From Chlorobiaceae bacterium (GTDB taxonomy: Bacteria; Bacteroidota; Chlorobiia; Chlorobiales; Chlorobiaceae): a stretch of DNA of 64,000 nt. The stretch covers positions 62,001 to 126,000 of the forward strand of contig JAAXWO010000004.1 in assembly GCA_013334965.1 (NCBI GenBank), given 5' to 3'. The notes beneath the pieces were generated by a model. That model was given only the letters and a program-made list of their open reading frames with translations. It searched no databases and had not been told where the DNA came from. Position numbers and translations under genes: made by a program. Position 1 is the stretch's first letter, and each line of letters begins with the position of its first letter. This document shows positions 27,991 to 37,300 of the stretch, in pieces.

Positions 27991-30225
27991 CTAAGGATGA
28001 ACATCAATGCATTCCGGCGGCAATCCGGACTGGCTTCTGGCATACATGGCTTCAAATGCCGACTCGATATGCCTTGCGAACGACTCTGCATTAAAAAGAG
28101 GGGTCGTCAACCTGTTCTTTTCGAGTTTGCGCCTGATGATATCCAGTTTGGCAACATCCGTCGCCAACTCAACGGCTTTTGCTTCGAACTCCTCCTGGCT
28201 GCAGGTGATGAGCTCAGGCAACTCCACTGCCCTCAGCAAACTGGCCGCCACCCTGCCCGCGAATGATTTTCCCATAAGGGTAAGCACAGGCAACCCCGCC
28301 CAGAGCGCGTCACTCGACGTTGTGTGAGCGTTATAGGGTAAGGTGTCGATGAACAGGTCGGCAAAACGATGCCGGGCCAGATGTTCATGCAATGGCATAC
28401 GTTTCGCGAAAACCAGGCGGGAAGCGTCCACTCCCCTCGCTTCAGCCTCTTTTCGAAGGTTCTTCCCGGCTGTCGGATTTTCCTCAAACAGCCACAACAC
28501 GCTGCCGTCAACGGCCTGAAGAATTCTCATCCAGCCGTCAAACGTCGCTGGCAGAATCTTGTAATTATTGTTGAAACAGCAAAATACAAAACCTGACTCT
28601 GGGAGGCCGAGCTCTTTCTTCGTAAAGACACGCCCTGAAATAGTCCGCTTTGAGTCATTCACCTGGTAGCTATAGGGAAGATAAACCACCTTCTCGATGA
28701 AGTCCGACTGACTCTCCCTCGGTATCACCGTTTCATCCGCAATAATGTAATCCATGTATGCGGCCCCCATGGTTCCAGGATACCCAAGATAGCTGACCTG
28801 AACCGGAGCACATCTTTCAGCGAAGATGCCTGGCCTTGAATCCTGGGTAAACCCTTTCAGGTCAACGGCGATGTCGATACCCAGCTCCCTTGATCGCACT
28901 GCGACTTCTCGATCGCTCAAATTTCTGACATCAATGAATCTGTCGAATGCGGAAGCGACCCTTCTGCTCATCTGATCCTGCGTATCGGGCCCGAAAGAAA
29001 ACCCGTAGAACTCAAACTTTTCACGGTCGTGCGACTCGAACAGCTCTGCCATCAGATAAGCCGTGGCATGATTGTAAAAATCTGCCGAATAATACCCGAT
29101 GCGGATCTTTCCACCCTCCGCACACCCCTTTACCTCACAGGGAGTTCCCTTCGGCGGATATTTAGCATCAACATAAACGCCGGCAGCCTTTTTGTGAAGC
29201 TCTGGCATATCCGAGACCCCAAGCGCCATAAATGGTGTAGCCGCTTTCCTGAATGCGGCGATAGCAGCCTCCTGCTTCCCCAGATTTTCGCTGAATCCTC
29301 TCCAGTCGCACATCTTCATCCTTAAATGCAGTATCGTCCCGGACAAAAATTCGTAATCGGGACAGCTCGCGTATGCCGCTTCATAAGAGGCCAGCGCAGC
29401 CTCAAACTGCTTGAGCGCCTGTAACGCATTACCCCGGTTAAAATTGGCGTCGGCATAATCGGCATTGATGGCTATCGCTTTATCGCAACTTGCGACCGCC
29501 TCTTCATACCGTTTAAGGGAGCTCAGCGCATTACCCCGGTTGGACCAGGCTGTGGCATAATCGGGCTTGAGGGCCAACGCCTTGTCATAACAGGCCAGGG
29601 CGGATTCAAGCTGTTTGAGCTCCTGCAAAGCGTTCCCCCGGTTGGACCACGCTTCAGCGATATCAGGATTGATGGCCATTGCCTGATCATAACTGCCCAG
29701 CGCAGCCTCAAACTGCCTGGCCGCAAACAATGCGTTGCCTCGATTGGAATAGGCCTCGGCAAAAACTGGATTGAGGGCTATCGCTTTGTCATAGCTCTCA
29801 ATAGCTGCATCAAGCTGTTTGAGCTCCTGCAACACGTTCCCGCGGTTAGACCACGCCAGGGCAAAGCCAGGACAGAGAGCGATTGCCCGGTCGTAACTCG
29901 CCAACGCCGCCTCATACAGGTTGAGATCCTTCAGTGAATTGCCACGGTTGGACCAGGCGATAAACAATTCAGGATTGATTGCGATTGCCCGGTCGAAGAG
30001 TTCGATCGCCAACTGGTGTTTTTGCACCTGGGATGCGATAACGCCAAGCAGGTGCAGGGCATCGAAGCTTCCTGGATTGATTCGCAGTATCTCCCGATAC
30101 AAGGCGTCAGCCTTTGCAAGCTCCCCCTTTTTGTGGAAATCCAAAGCTTCCGACAAAAGCCTTTTAGCCCTGTCAACCGAAGGCTCAATGACAACGTTTC
30201 CCTTGGACTCGCGCTCTGTAGGCAT
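27991..30225 (-). CDS. TPR--GT41 (OGT/SPINDLY-like) glycosyltransferase, copy A
   Basis: This 744-residue protein starts with about eight 34-residue TPR units (residues ~20-300, consensus AWSNRGNALxELKQLEAALxSYDKAIALxP). A GT41 catalytic region follows (~365-735): KIRIGYYSADFYNHATAYLM, VDLKGFTQDSRPGIFAERCA, YLGYPGTMGAAYMDYIIAD, FCCFNNNYKI, and YNAHTTSSDALWAGLPVLT with SFAGRVAASLL. GT41 enzymes put GlcNAc, fucose or other sugars on Ser/Thr of proteins; the TPR superhelix binds the target (family knowledge). No signal peptide is present, so it acts in the cytoplasm. It is paralogous to the protein at 32070-34385, with purH between them. The ATG at 30225 has no close ribosome-binding site. Confidence 0.9.
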   Translation of the reverse strand: MPTERESKGNVVIEPSVDRAKRLLSEALDFHKKGELAKADALYREILRINPGSFDALHLLGVIASQVQKHQLAIELFDRAIAINPELFIAWSNRGNSLKDLNLYEAALASYDRAIALCPGFALAWSNRGNVLQELKQLDAAIESYDKAIALNPVFAEAYSNRGNALFAARQFEAALGSYDQAMAINPDIAEAWSNRGNALQELKQLESALACYDKALALKPDYATAWSNRGNALSSLKRYEEAVASCDKAIAINADYADANFNRGNALQALKQFEAALASYEAAYASCPDYEFLSGTILHLRMKMCDWRGFSENLGKQEAAIAAFRKAATPFMALGVSDMPELHKKAAGVYVDAKYPPKGTPCEVKGCAEGGKIRIGYYSADFYNHATAYLMAELFESHDREKFEFYGFSFGPDTQDQMSRRVASAFDRFIDVRNLSDREVAVRSRELGIDIAVDLKGFTQDSRPGIFAERCAPVQVSYLGYPGTMGAAYMDYIIADETVIPRESQSDFIEKVVYLPYSYQVNDSKRTISGRVFTKKELGLPESGFVFCCFNNNYKILPATFDGWMRILQAVDGSVLWLFEENPTAGKNLRKEAEARGVDASRLVFAKRMPLHEHLARHRFADLFIDTLPYNAHTTSSDALWAGLPVLTLMGKSFAGRVAASLLRAVELPELITCSQEEFEAKAVELATDVAKLDIIRRKLEKNRLTTPLFNAESFARHIESAFEAMYARSQSGLPPECIDVHP

Positions 30226-30247
30226 TGGTATAAACTTGACTCTCCGT

Positions 30248-30316
30248 AAACCTTCCTGATCTTCGTCCTTTAAGTCCCTGATGTCCCCTTGGGCCCTTGA
30301 GTGTTCCCCTTCCCGC
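30248..30316 (-). repeat. Purine-rich intergenic repeat, copy 2
   Basis: Minus-strand reading after the purH stop (30317) gives units such as AAGGGGACATCAGGGAC, TTAAAGGAC and GAAGATCAGGAAGG. Its distal 20 bp (30248-30267) match 27082-27101. It fills most of the 91 bp between purH and the GT41 gene. Confidence 0.65.
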
Positions 30317-31891
30317 TCAGTGCTTGAAATGCCTCATCCCTGTGAACACCATCGCGAGGTTGTTCGCATCGGCAGCTTCGATCACCTCGTTGTCCCTGAT
30401 CGAACCGCCCGGCTGTATGACCGCGGTCACACCGGCTTCTGCGGCAGCGAGCAGGCCGTCTGCGAACGGGAAGAAGGCATCGGAAGCGACCACCGAGCCC
30501 CTGAGGTCAAGAGCAACTTCAGATGCTTTCCAGCGAGCGATCTTTGACGAGTCCACTCGCGACATCTGGCCGGCGCCCACGCCGAAGGTCTGGCGGTTCT
30601 TGACATAGAGAATCGTGTTCGACTTGATGTGCTTGCAGATCTTCCAGGCAAACATGAGGTCTGAAAGCTCCTCTTCGGTCGGCTGGCGCCTGGTCACCAC
30701 CTTGAGGTCATCCCTCGAAACGGTCTTGCTGTCACGATCCTGGACCAGCATGCCGAACGGCGTCGACCTGAACTCCCAGCCCTCTTTGGGCAGGGCCTTC
30801 TTCTGGAGCACAAGACGGCGGTCCTTCTTTTTCATGAGCAGATCGAGGACACCATCCTCAAACGCAGGAGCGATGAGAATCTCAGTGAAAATCTCGTTGA
30901 CGACCGTGGCCGTCTCCATGTCGAGCGGGCGGTTGAAGGCGATAATCCCGCCGAAGGGGGCCTGCGTATCGGTCGAGAAGGCCCGGCGATAAGCCTCGGC
31001 AAGGGTCGGAGCCTGAGCGACGCCGCAAGGGTTGGTGTGCTTGACGATCACCACCGAAGGATCTTCGCCACGGAACTCCTCGATAATGCCGGTCGCGGCT
31101 GCGATATCGAGCATGTTGTTGTAGGAAAGCTCCTTTCCGTGCAGCTTGTCGAAAATGTCGGCAAACGAACGGGAACCTTCGCCGTCGTTCATGCTGTAGA
31201 ATCCTGCATTCTGGTGAGGGTTCTCGCCATAACGCATATCAAGCTCCCTCTCAAGTTTCACGGTCAGGGTGGCTGATGCCTCCCTTGCGGTACCGGCAGC
31301 GTTGGCCATATAGGAAGCGATGGCCGTATCATATTTCGAGGTCAGGGCGAACACCTTGGCGGCAAGCGTGAGCCTGGTCGACCTGGTGGTGGCGCCACCG
31401 TTGGATCTCATCTCCTGAAGCACGGTCGCGTAATCGGCCGCATCGGTGATAACGGTCACCGACTCGTTGTTCTTTGCCGCACTGCGAAGCATCGACGGGC
31501 CGCCGATATCGATATTTTCGATGGCATCCTCGAAGGTCACATCAGGCCTGGCAACCGTCGCCTCGAAAGGGTAAAGGTTGACCGCCACAAGGTCGATGAA
31601 CTCAATGCCGTTATCCTGTGCCGCTTTCTGGTGCTCCGGGTTTTCGCGGACTGCCAGCAGGCCGCCATGGATCTTCGGGTGAAGTGTCTTGACCCTGCCG
31701 TCCATGATCTCAGGAAACCCTGTGATCGTGGAGATCGATGCCGCATCGATACCTGCGTCCTGAAGGGATTTGAGCGTCCCGCCGGTCGAAAAGATTTTGA
31801 CGCCCATCGAGGCAAGTTCCCGGCAGAAATCGACAATACCGGTTTTGTCGGAAACAGAAACAAGAGCCCGCTTGATGACAGGATCGGACAT
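30317..31891 (-). CDS. purH: Bifunctional AICAR transformylase/IMP cyclohydrolase
   Basis: PurH carries out the last two steps of IMP synthesis. The 524 residues begin with the cyclohydrolase domain ([28 protein letters not shown]). They continue into the transformylase domain, with KHTNPCGVA, the catalytic Lys-His pair in VIVKHTN, and a late [11 protein letters not shown] segment. Length is normal. It is a housekeeping gene placed between two paralogous TPR-GT41 genes of the same orientation, so the accessory genes seem to have been built around it. The 178 bp upstream contain two short inverted repeats (32046-32064 and 31993-32009) without a U-tract, and an AT-rich stretch that may hold its promoter. 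Confidence 0.96.
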   Translation of the reverse strand: MSDPVIKRALVSVSDKTGIVDFCRELASMGVKIFSTGGTLKSLQDAGIDAASISTITGFPEIMDGRVKTLHPKIHGGLLAVRENPEHQKAAQDNGIEFIDLVAVNLYPFEATVARPDVTFEDAIENIDIGGPSMLRSAAKNNESVTVITDAADYATVLQEMRSNGGATTRSTRLTLAAKVFALTSKYDTAIASYMANAAGTAREASATLTVKLERELDMRYGENPHQNAGFYSMNDGEGSRSFADIFDKLHGKELSYNNMLDIAAATGIIEEFRGEDPSVVIVKHTNPCGVAQAPTLAEAYRRAFSTDTQAPFGGIIAFNRPLDMETATVVNEIFTEILIAPAFEDGVLDLLMKKKDRRLVLQKKALPKEGWEFRSTPFGMLVQDRDSKTVSRDDLKVVTRRQPTEEELSDLMFAWKICKHIKSNTILYVKNRQTFGVGAGQMSRVDSSKIARWKASEVALDLRGSVVASDAFFPFADGLLAAAEAGVTAVIQPGGSIRDNEVIEAADANNLAMVFTGMRHFKH

Positions 31892-32069
31892 GGGTAAAAA
31901 ATTTATTTGAAAATTTGTGTCGCTTTGCTAAAGGCGGAATTTATAAAATAATCCCCAAATATTTGAGGTGATTCAGCTCGGGCAGGGCAACGCTGACCTA
32001 CCCGGTCAGTGCATGCGGCTTCATGACAATGCTCCCTGATCCAGTTCAAGGAAAGCCTCCTTGACGGAT

Positions 32070-34385
32070 TTACGAAGGCCTGATATAAATATGATCCGGA
32101 GCAAGATTCAGGCGATGACGTTCGTACATCTCCGTGTAGGCGGCTTCGATATGCCTTGTGAAGCGTCCAATATCGAACAGAGGGGTGGAAAGCCGGTTTT
32201 TCTCCAGTTTTCGACGAATCCCTGCAAGCTTATCCTGATCGGTCGCAAGCTCTATCGCCAAAGCTTCATACCCTTCCTGCGAAAGGGTGATGAGTTCAGG
32301 TAATTCGATGGCGTTCAGCAAACTTGCCGCGACTCTTCCCGCGAACGACTCTCCCATACAGGTCAGCACGGGCAAACCCGCCCACAAGGCATCACTTGCC
32401 GTCGTATGGGCGTTGTAAGGAAGGGTATCAAGAAAAAGATCGGCAAGCCGGTGTCTCGCAAGGTGCTCCGGAAGCGCCATCCTTTGGGCAAAAACAAGCC
32501 TGCCCGGATCAACTCCCCGTCGAACAGCCTCTCTATGGAGATTGGCTGAAGCTTGCGGGCTGTCTTCAAAAAGCCACAGCACACTCCCCTCGATGCTTTT
32601 CAAAATCCTCATCCAGCAATCGAAAGTCTCCGGCGTTATCTTGTAGTTGTTGTTGAAACAGCAGAACACAAATCCTGTTTGAGGAAGCCCCATATCTTCC
32701 CTGCTGAAAATCTTGTCGGCTATCCTGCGTTTTGCGTCGTTCACCTGATAGGTGTCCGGCAGATAAGCTATTTTTTCCGTGTAGTACGGCTGAAGCCGCT
32801 CGGGTATAAGTGTATGATCAGCAATGAGATAATCGATATATTCGGCAACCATGGTCCCGGGATAACCGAGATAGTTGACCTGTACGGGAGCTGCGCGAAA
32901 TGCGAATATGTCTGTACGGGCATCCTTTGTAAAACCTTTCAGATCGACCGCGATATCGATCTCCAGCTCCCTTGACAATGACGCAACATCCCTGTCCGAT
33001 ATTGCCCTTACGTCAATGAACCTGTCGAAAGCCAGTAAAAGCCTTTTTCTCATGTCGTCATTCTGGGGATCCGGCCCAAAAGAGAAGGCTATAATCTCGA
33101 ACCTTGATCGATCATGCATCTCAAACAACTCAACCATCAGTTGGGCGGTGGCATGATTATGAAAATCCGCAGAGTAGTAGCCAATACGGATCTTGCCGCG
33201 CCTCTCCCGTTGTATGTTTTCGTAACCCTGTGGAGGCTCAGCATGCCTGTTCCCGACATAATTCGAAGCTGCCTGTTGTATCATTACGGGCGAATCTGTG
33301 AGAGCCAGAACGGGAAAAGGGTTACAGGCCCGTTCCTCCTGCATGATATTGATCGCCAGTTGATCCGAAAGCTCCCCGAAAGACGACCAATCGCAGATCA
33401 CCATTTTTATATGGAAATATGCCACCAGCCAGAATTCACCCTCCGGATTTATCGATAACGCCTGGCCATAGCTCGCCAATGCGGCCTCGAACCGTCTGAG
33501 CTCCTTTAACGCTGCTCCACGATTGGAATAGGCAGATGCATAATGGGGATTTATCCCTATCGCCCTGTTATAATTGATCAGTGCATCTTCAAACTGCCCG
33601 ATGTCAAGAAAAACATTCCCGCGATTTAAATATGCTTCGGCATAATCGGGCCTGATCGTTATCGCCCTGTCATAGCTTGCCAAAGCCATGGCCGAATGCC
33701 TGAGCTCCTTCAACACATTCCCCCTGTTGTACCAGGCTTCAGCATATTCATGCCTGATTTCCAGGGCCTTGTCATAACTCGCCAAGGCTGCTTCAAACCT
33801 TTTCAGCTCCTGCAACGCAAGTCCTCGATTTGACCATGCTTCCGCATAATCGGGCTTGATCGTTGTGGCCTTGTCATAACAGGATATCGCCTCTTCAGGA
33901 CGCGTCAGCTCCTGAAGCGTAAATCCAAGATTATAATAGGCCTCGGCATACTCCTGGTTGATCGCTATCGCCTTGCCATAACTCGCCAACGCGTCATCAA
34001 ACCTTTTCAGGCCATGCAACGCAAGTCCTCGATTTGACCATGCTTCCGCATGGTCCGGCTTGACGCCTATTGCCTTATCGTAGCTGGATATGGCCTCTTC
34101 CAGCCGGACAAGCACCTGCAAGGCGACCCCTCTTCGGAAATGTATGACAGCATTATACGGGCTGATGGCAATAACCCGATCAAACCATTCAACAGCACGG
34201 AGAAGATTCTGCTCATATAACGCGATCACACCGAGCAAAGTGAGCGCATCAACGTGGTCCGGCAGGATTTCGAGGATTTCCAGACAGTGCCGTTGAGCCT
34301 GCGCAAGCTGTCCTTGCTGGCAAACCAAGTGCGCCTGCGTCAACAGCTCTTCTATCCGGGACTGTTCGTGAATTGACGTCATCAT
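32070..34385 (-). CDS. TPR--GT41 (OGT/SPINDLY-like) glycosyltransferase, copy B
   Basis: The 771 residues comprise about nine TPR units (~15-330) and a GT41 catalytic part (~390-765): KIRIGYYSADFHNHATAQLM, VDLKGFTKDARTDIFAFRAA, YLGYPGTMVAEYIDYLIAD, FCCFNNNYKITPETFDCW, YNAHTTASDALWAGLPVLT. It is collinear and clearly homologous with copy A, but the TPR part differs more than the catalytic part, suggesting different protein targets. Its ATG (34383-34385) overlaps the TGA of the giant upstream gene (ATGA), so the two are translationally coupled and probably work in one pathway. It is cytoplasmic. Confidence 0.9.
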   Translation of the reverse strand: MMTSIHEQSRIEELLTQAHLVCQQGQLAQAQRHCLEILEILPDHVDALTLLGVIALYEQNLLRAVEWFDRVIAISPYNAVIHFRRGVALQVLVRLEEAISSYDKAIGVKPDHAEAWSNRGLALHGLKRFDDALASYGKAIAINQEYAEAYYNLGFTLQELTRPEEAISCYDKATTIKPDYAEAWSNRGLALQELKRFEAALASYDKALEIRHEYAEAWYNRGNVLKELRHSAMALASYDRAITIRPDYAEAYLNRGNVFLDIGQFEDALINYNRAIGINPHYASAYSNRGAALKELRRFEAALASYGQALSINPEGEFWLVAYFHIKMVICDWSSFGELSDQLAINIMQEERACNPFPVLALTDSPVMIQQAASNYVGNRHAEPPQGYENIQRERRGKIRIGYYSADFHNHATAQLMVELFEMHDRSRFEIIAFSFGPDPQNDDMRKRLLLAFDRFIDVRAISDRDVASLSRELEIDIAVDLKGFTKDARTDIFAFRAAPVQVNYLGYPGTMVAEYIDYLIADHTLIPERLQPYYTEKIAYLPDTYQVNDAKRRIADKIFSREDMGLPQTGFVFCCFNNNYKITPETFDCWMRILKSIEGSVLWLFEDSPQASANLHREAVRRGVDPGRLVFAQRMALPEHLARHRLADLFLDTLPYNAHTTASDALWAGLPVLTCMGESFAGRVAASLLNAIELPELITLSQEGYEALAIELATDQDKLAGIRRKLEKNRLSTPLFDIGRFTRHIEAAYTEMYERHRLNLAPDHIYIRPS

Positions 34386-37300
34386 CGCATCCCCTGTTTC
34401 TGCAAGAGGGAGATCAGATCAGCCCTGACCCGTTCAAATACGCTCGTCCAGTCGCCGATCGAGTCCTGCCGATACAGACTGACGCTTTCGTACCAGGGGC
34501 TGTCCGTCCTGTCGAGAAGCCAGCGCCAGTCAGGGCTGCAGGGAATCATCACCCAGGTCGGCCTGCCCAGCGCCGCACCCAGATGGGCGATGCCCGTATC
34601 GACGCTGATGACAACATCCATCAGTTCGCAAAGGGCCGCCGTGTCGGTAAAGTCTTTCAGCTCATCGCCGAAGTGACGGATGTCCGACCGGGACTGAAGC
34701 TTTGCCAAATCAACGCTCCTCACCTCTTTCTGCAGGCTCACGTACTGAAACCCCGAGGGAAGCGCATTGAGCAGTGAAGACAGAAGAACGCTGCGATTAC
34801 CGTCATTTTTATGCGTGGTGTCGCCACTCCAGACCAGCCCGATCCTTGGCGTTTTCTTCGTGCCTAAACGGTGGGACCAATCTCTCACCCTGCCCCTGTC
34901 GACCGACAGATATTTTGAAGCGGAGGGAATGGTTTCAAGGGTCGTCCTGAATGCCAGCGGTAAACTCATCAAGGGGCAATGGCAGTCAAAGTCGGGAAGT
35001 GTCTCCCCTTTTACGACAAACTCCGCCACTCCGTCAAGCTGCCTGAGCAAACCGATCAGCGGGCGCTGAACCTCCAGGAGCACCCTGGCTCCGAGAGCAG
35101 CGACAGGTTTCACATAACGGCAGAACTGGATCGTATCCCCAAACCCCTGTTCTGCATGCAACAGAATGGTTTTACCCTTTATGGAGTCACTGCCAAGCCA
35201 GAGGTTCCGGTTAAAATTGCGTATGGGTAAACGAAAATCGTTTGTTTTCCATCGCCACTCGTAGAGTTCCCATCCCTTGAGATAATCTCCGCTTAAAAGC
35301 AGGACGATCGATTTGCTTAAACATGCGAGGGGAAAATCGGGTTTAAGCGCGATCGCCCGATCATAATCGGCTCTCGCCTCATCAAGCCTGTTGAGCCTGT
35401 GCAGCGCAAGCCCCCTGTTGGCCCAGGCTTCAGCCAAACCGGGATTGATCGCTATCGCATCGTTATAACTGGCCAGCGCTGTTTCATACTGATGAAGCTC
35501 AAAAAGCGCGTTGCCCCGGTTTGAATACGCAACGCCATAGTCAGGTCTGATGGCGATGGCCCTGTCGTAACTGGTAACCGCTTCCTCATGATTGTGGAGT
35601 TCCTTCAATGCAAGCCCCCTGTTGGCCCAGGCTTCGGCAAAACCGGGATTGATCCCTGTCGCGCAATCATAACTGGCCACAGCCGCGTCATACCGATGCA
35701 GTTCAAAAAGCGCATTGCCCCGATTGTAGTATGCCTCGCTGTAATCAGGCTTGATCGCTATTGCGCGGTCATGACTGGCCACCGCTGCTTCATACTGATT
35801 GAGATTCTTCAGCGAAAGGCCGCGGTTGCTCCATGCTTCGCTATGATCAGGCCGTAGCCTCGTCGCCTCATCATAGCTCGCTATTGCGGCCTCATTCTGG
35901 TTGAGCCCATACAGCGCATTACCGCGATTGAAATAGAACTCTGCGTTACAGGGATAAAGGATGATCGCCTGATTGATCAGCTCCACAGCCCGGAGGTAAT
36001 CCCGGTCTCCCAGGGCGATGACGCCAAGAAGTTGGAGGGAATCAAAATGATCCGGCAGGATTTCAAGAATCTCGGCATACAGCACTTTTGCCTCGGCATG
36101 TCGTCCGCCCTGATGGTATGACAACGCTCTCCGGAAAAGCTCATCTACCGTGCCAGTGACCTGATCAGGAAGCGGTTTGGCGCCGGACTGGGGTAGAAAC
36201 AGGGAGACCAGATCCCTTCGGACATCTTCAAACACGCTCGTCCAATCGCCAACCGACTCCTGGCGATAGACTCTGACGCTCTCATACCAGGGCGAGTCCG
36301 TCCTGTCAAGAAGCCATCGCCAGTCTGGACTGTAAGAGATCATCACCCAGGTCGGCCTGCCCATCGCCCCGCCCAGATGAGCGACGCTCGTATCGACGCT
36401 GACCACAACATCCATCAGTTCGCAAAGGGCGGCAGTGTCGGTAAAGTCCTTCAACTCTTCGCCGTAATGGCTGATATTCGACCGGGAGAGAATCGTTTCC
36501 ATGTCAACCGCCCTGACCTCTTTCTGCAGGCTCACGTACTCAAACTCCGGAGGAAGCGTATTGAGCAGTGAGGAGAGCAGAACACTACGATTACGGTCAT
36601 TTTTATGTCGTGTTTCACCACTCCAGACCAAACCGATTCTCGGTCTTGTTTTCTGGCCCAACCGCTGGGACCACTCTGTCACCTTGAAACTCTCGACCGA
36701 CAGATATTTCGACGCGGAAGGAATGGTCTCAAGGGTCGTCCTGAACGCCAGCGGCAAACTCATCAAGGGGCAATGGCAGTCAAACTCGGGATGCTCGCCG
36801 CCTTTGACGACTAACTCCGCAACTCCCTCAAGTTGCCTGAGCAGGCCGACCAGGGAGGGCTGGACCTCCAGAACGACCCGCGCTCCAAGTTCCGCAGCCG
36901 ACTTCACGTAACGACAGAGCTGGATCGTGTCGCCGAGCCCCTGTTCACTATGCAACAGCACGCTCTTTCCGGCGATGGAGTCATCTCCAAGCCAGAGCTT
37001 CCGGGCAAAAATCCGTTCAGAATCAGGAAAATCCTCTTTTTTCCATCTCCACTCGTACAACTCCCATCCTCTTGAATAATTTCCGGCTAAAAGCAATGCC
37101 AGGGATTTATTCCAGTAAGCGTCCGCATAATCGGGCTTGAGCGCTATTGCCCGGTCATAATCCGCCAAGGACTCATCCAACCTCCTGAGCCCCTGAAGCG
37201 CTACTCCCCGGTTGGAATAAGCGACGGCATAATCTGGTTTGAGCGCGATCGCCTCGTCATAACTCGCCAGGGCATCATCCAGCCTGTCGAGCATCTGCAA

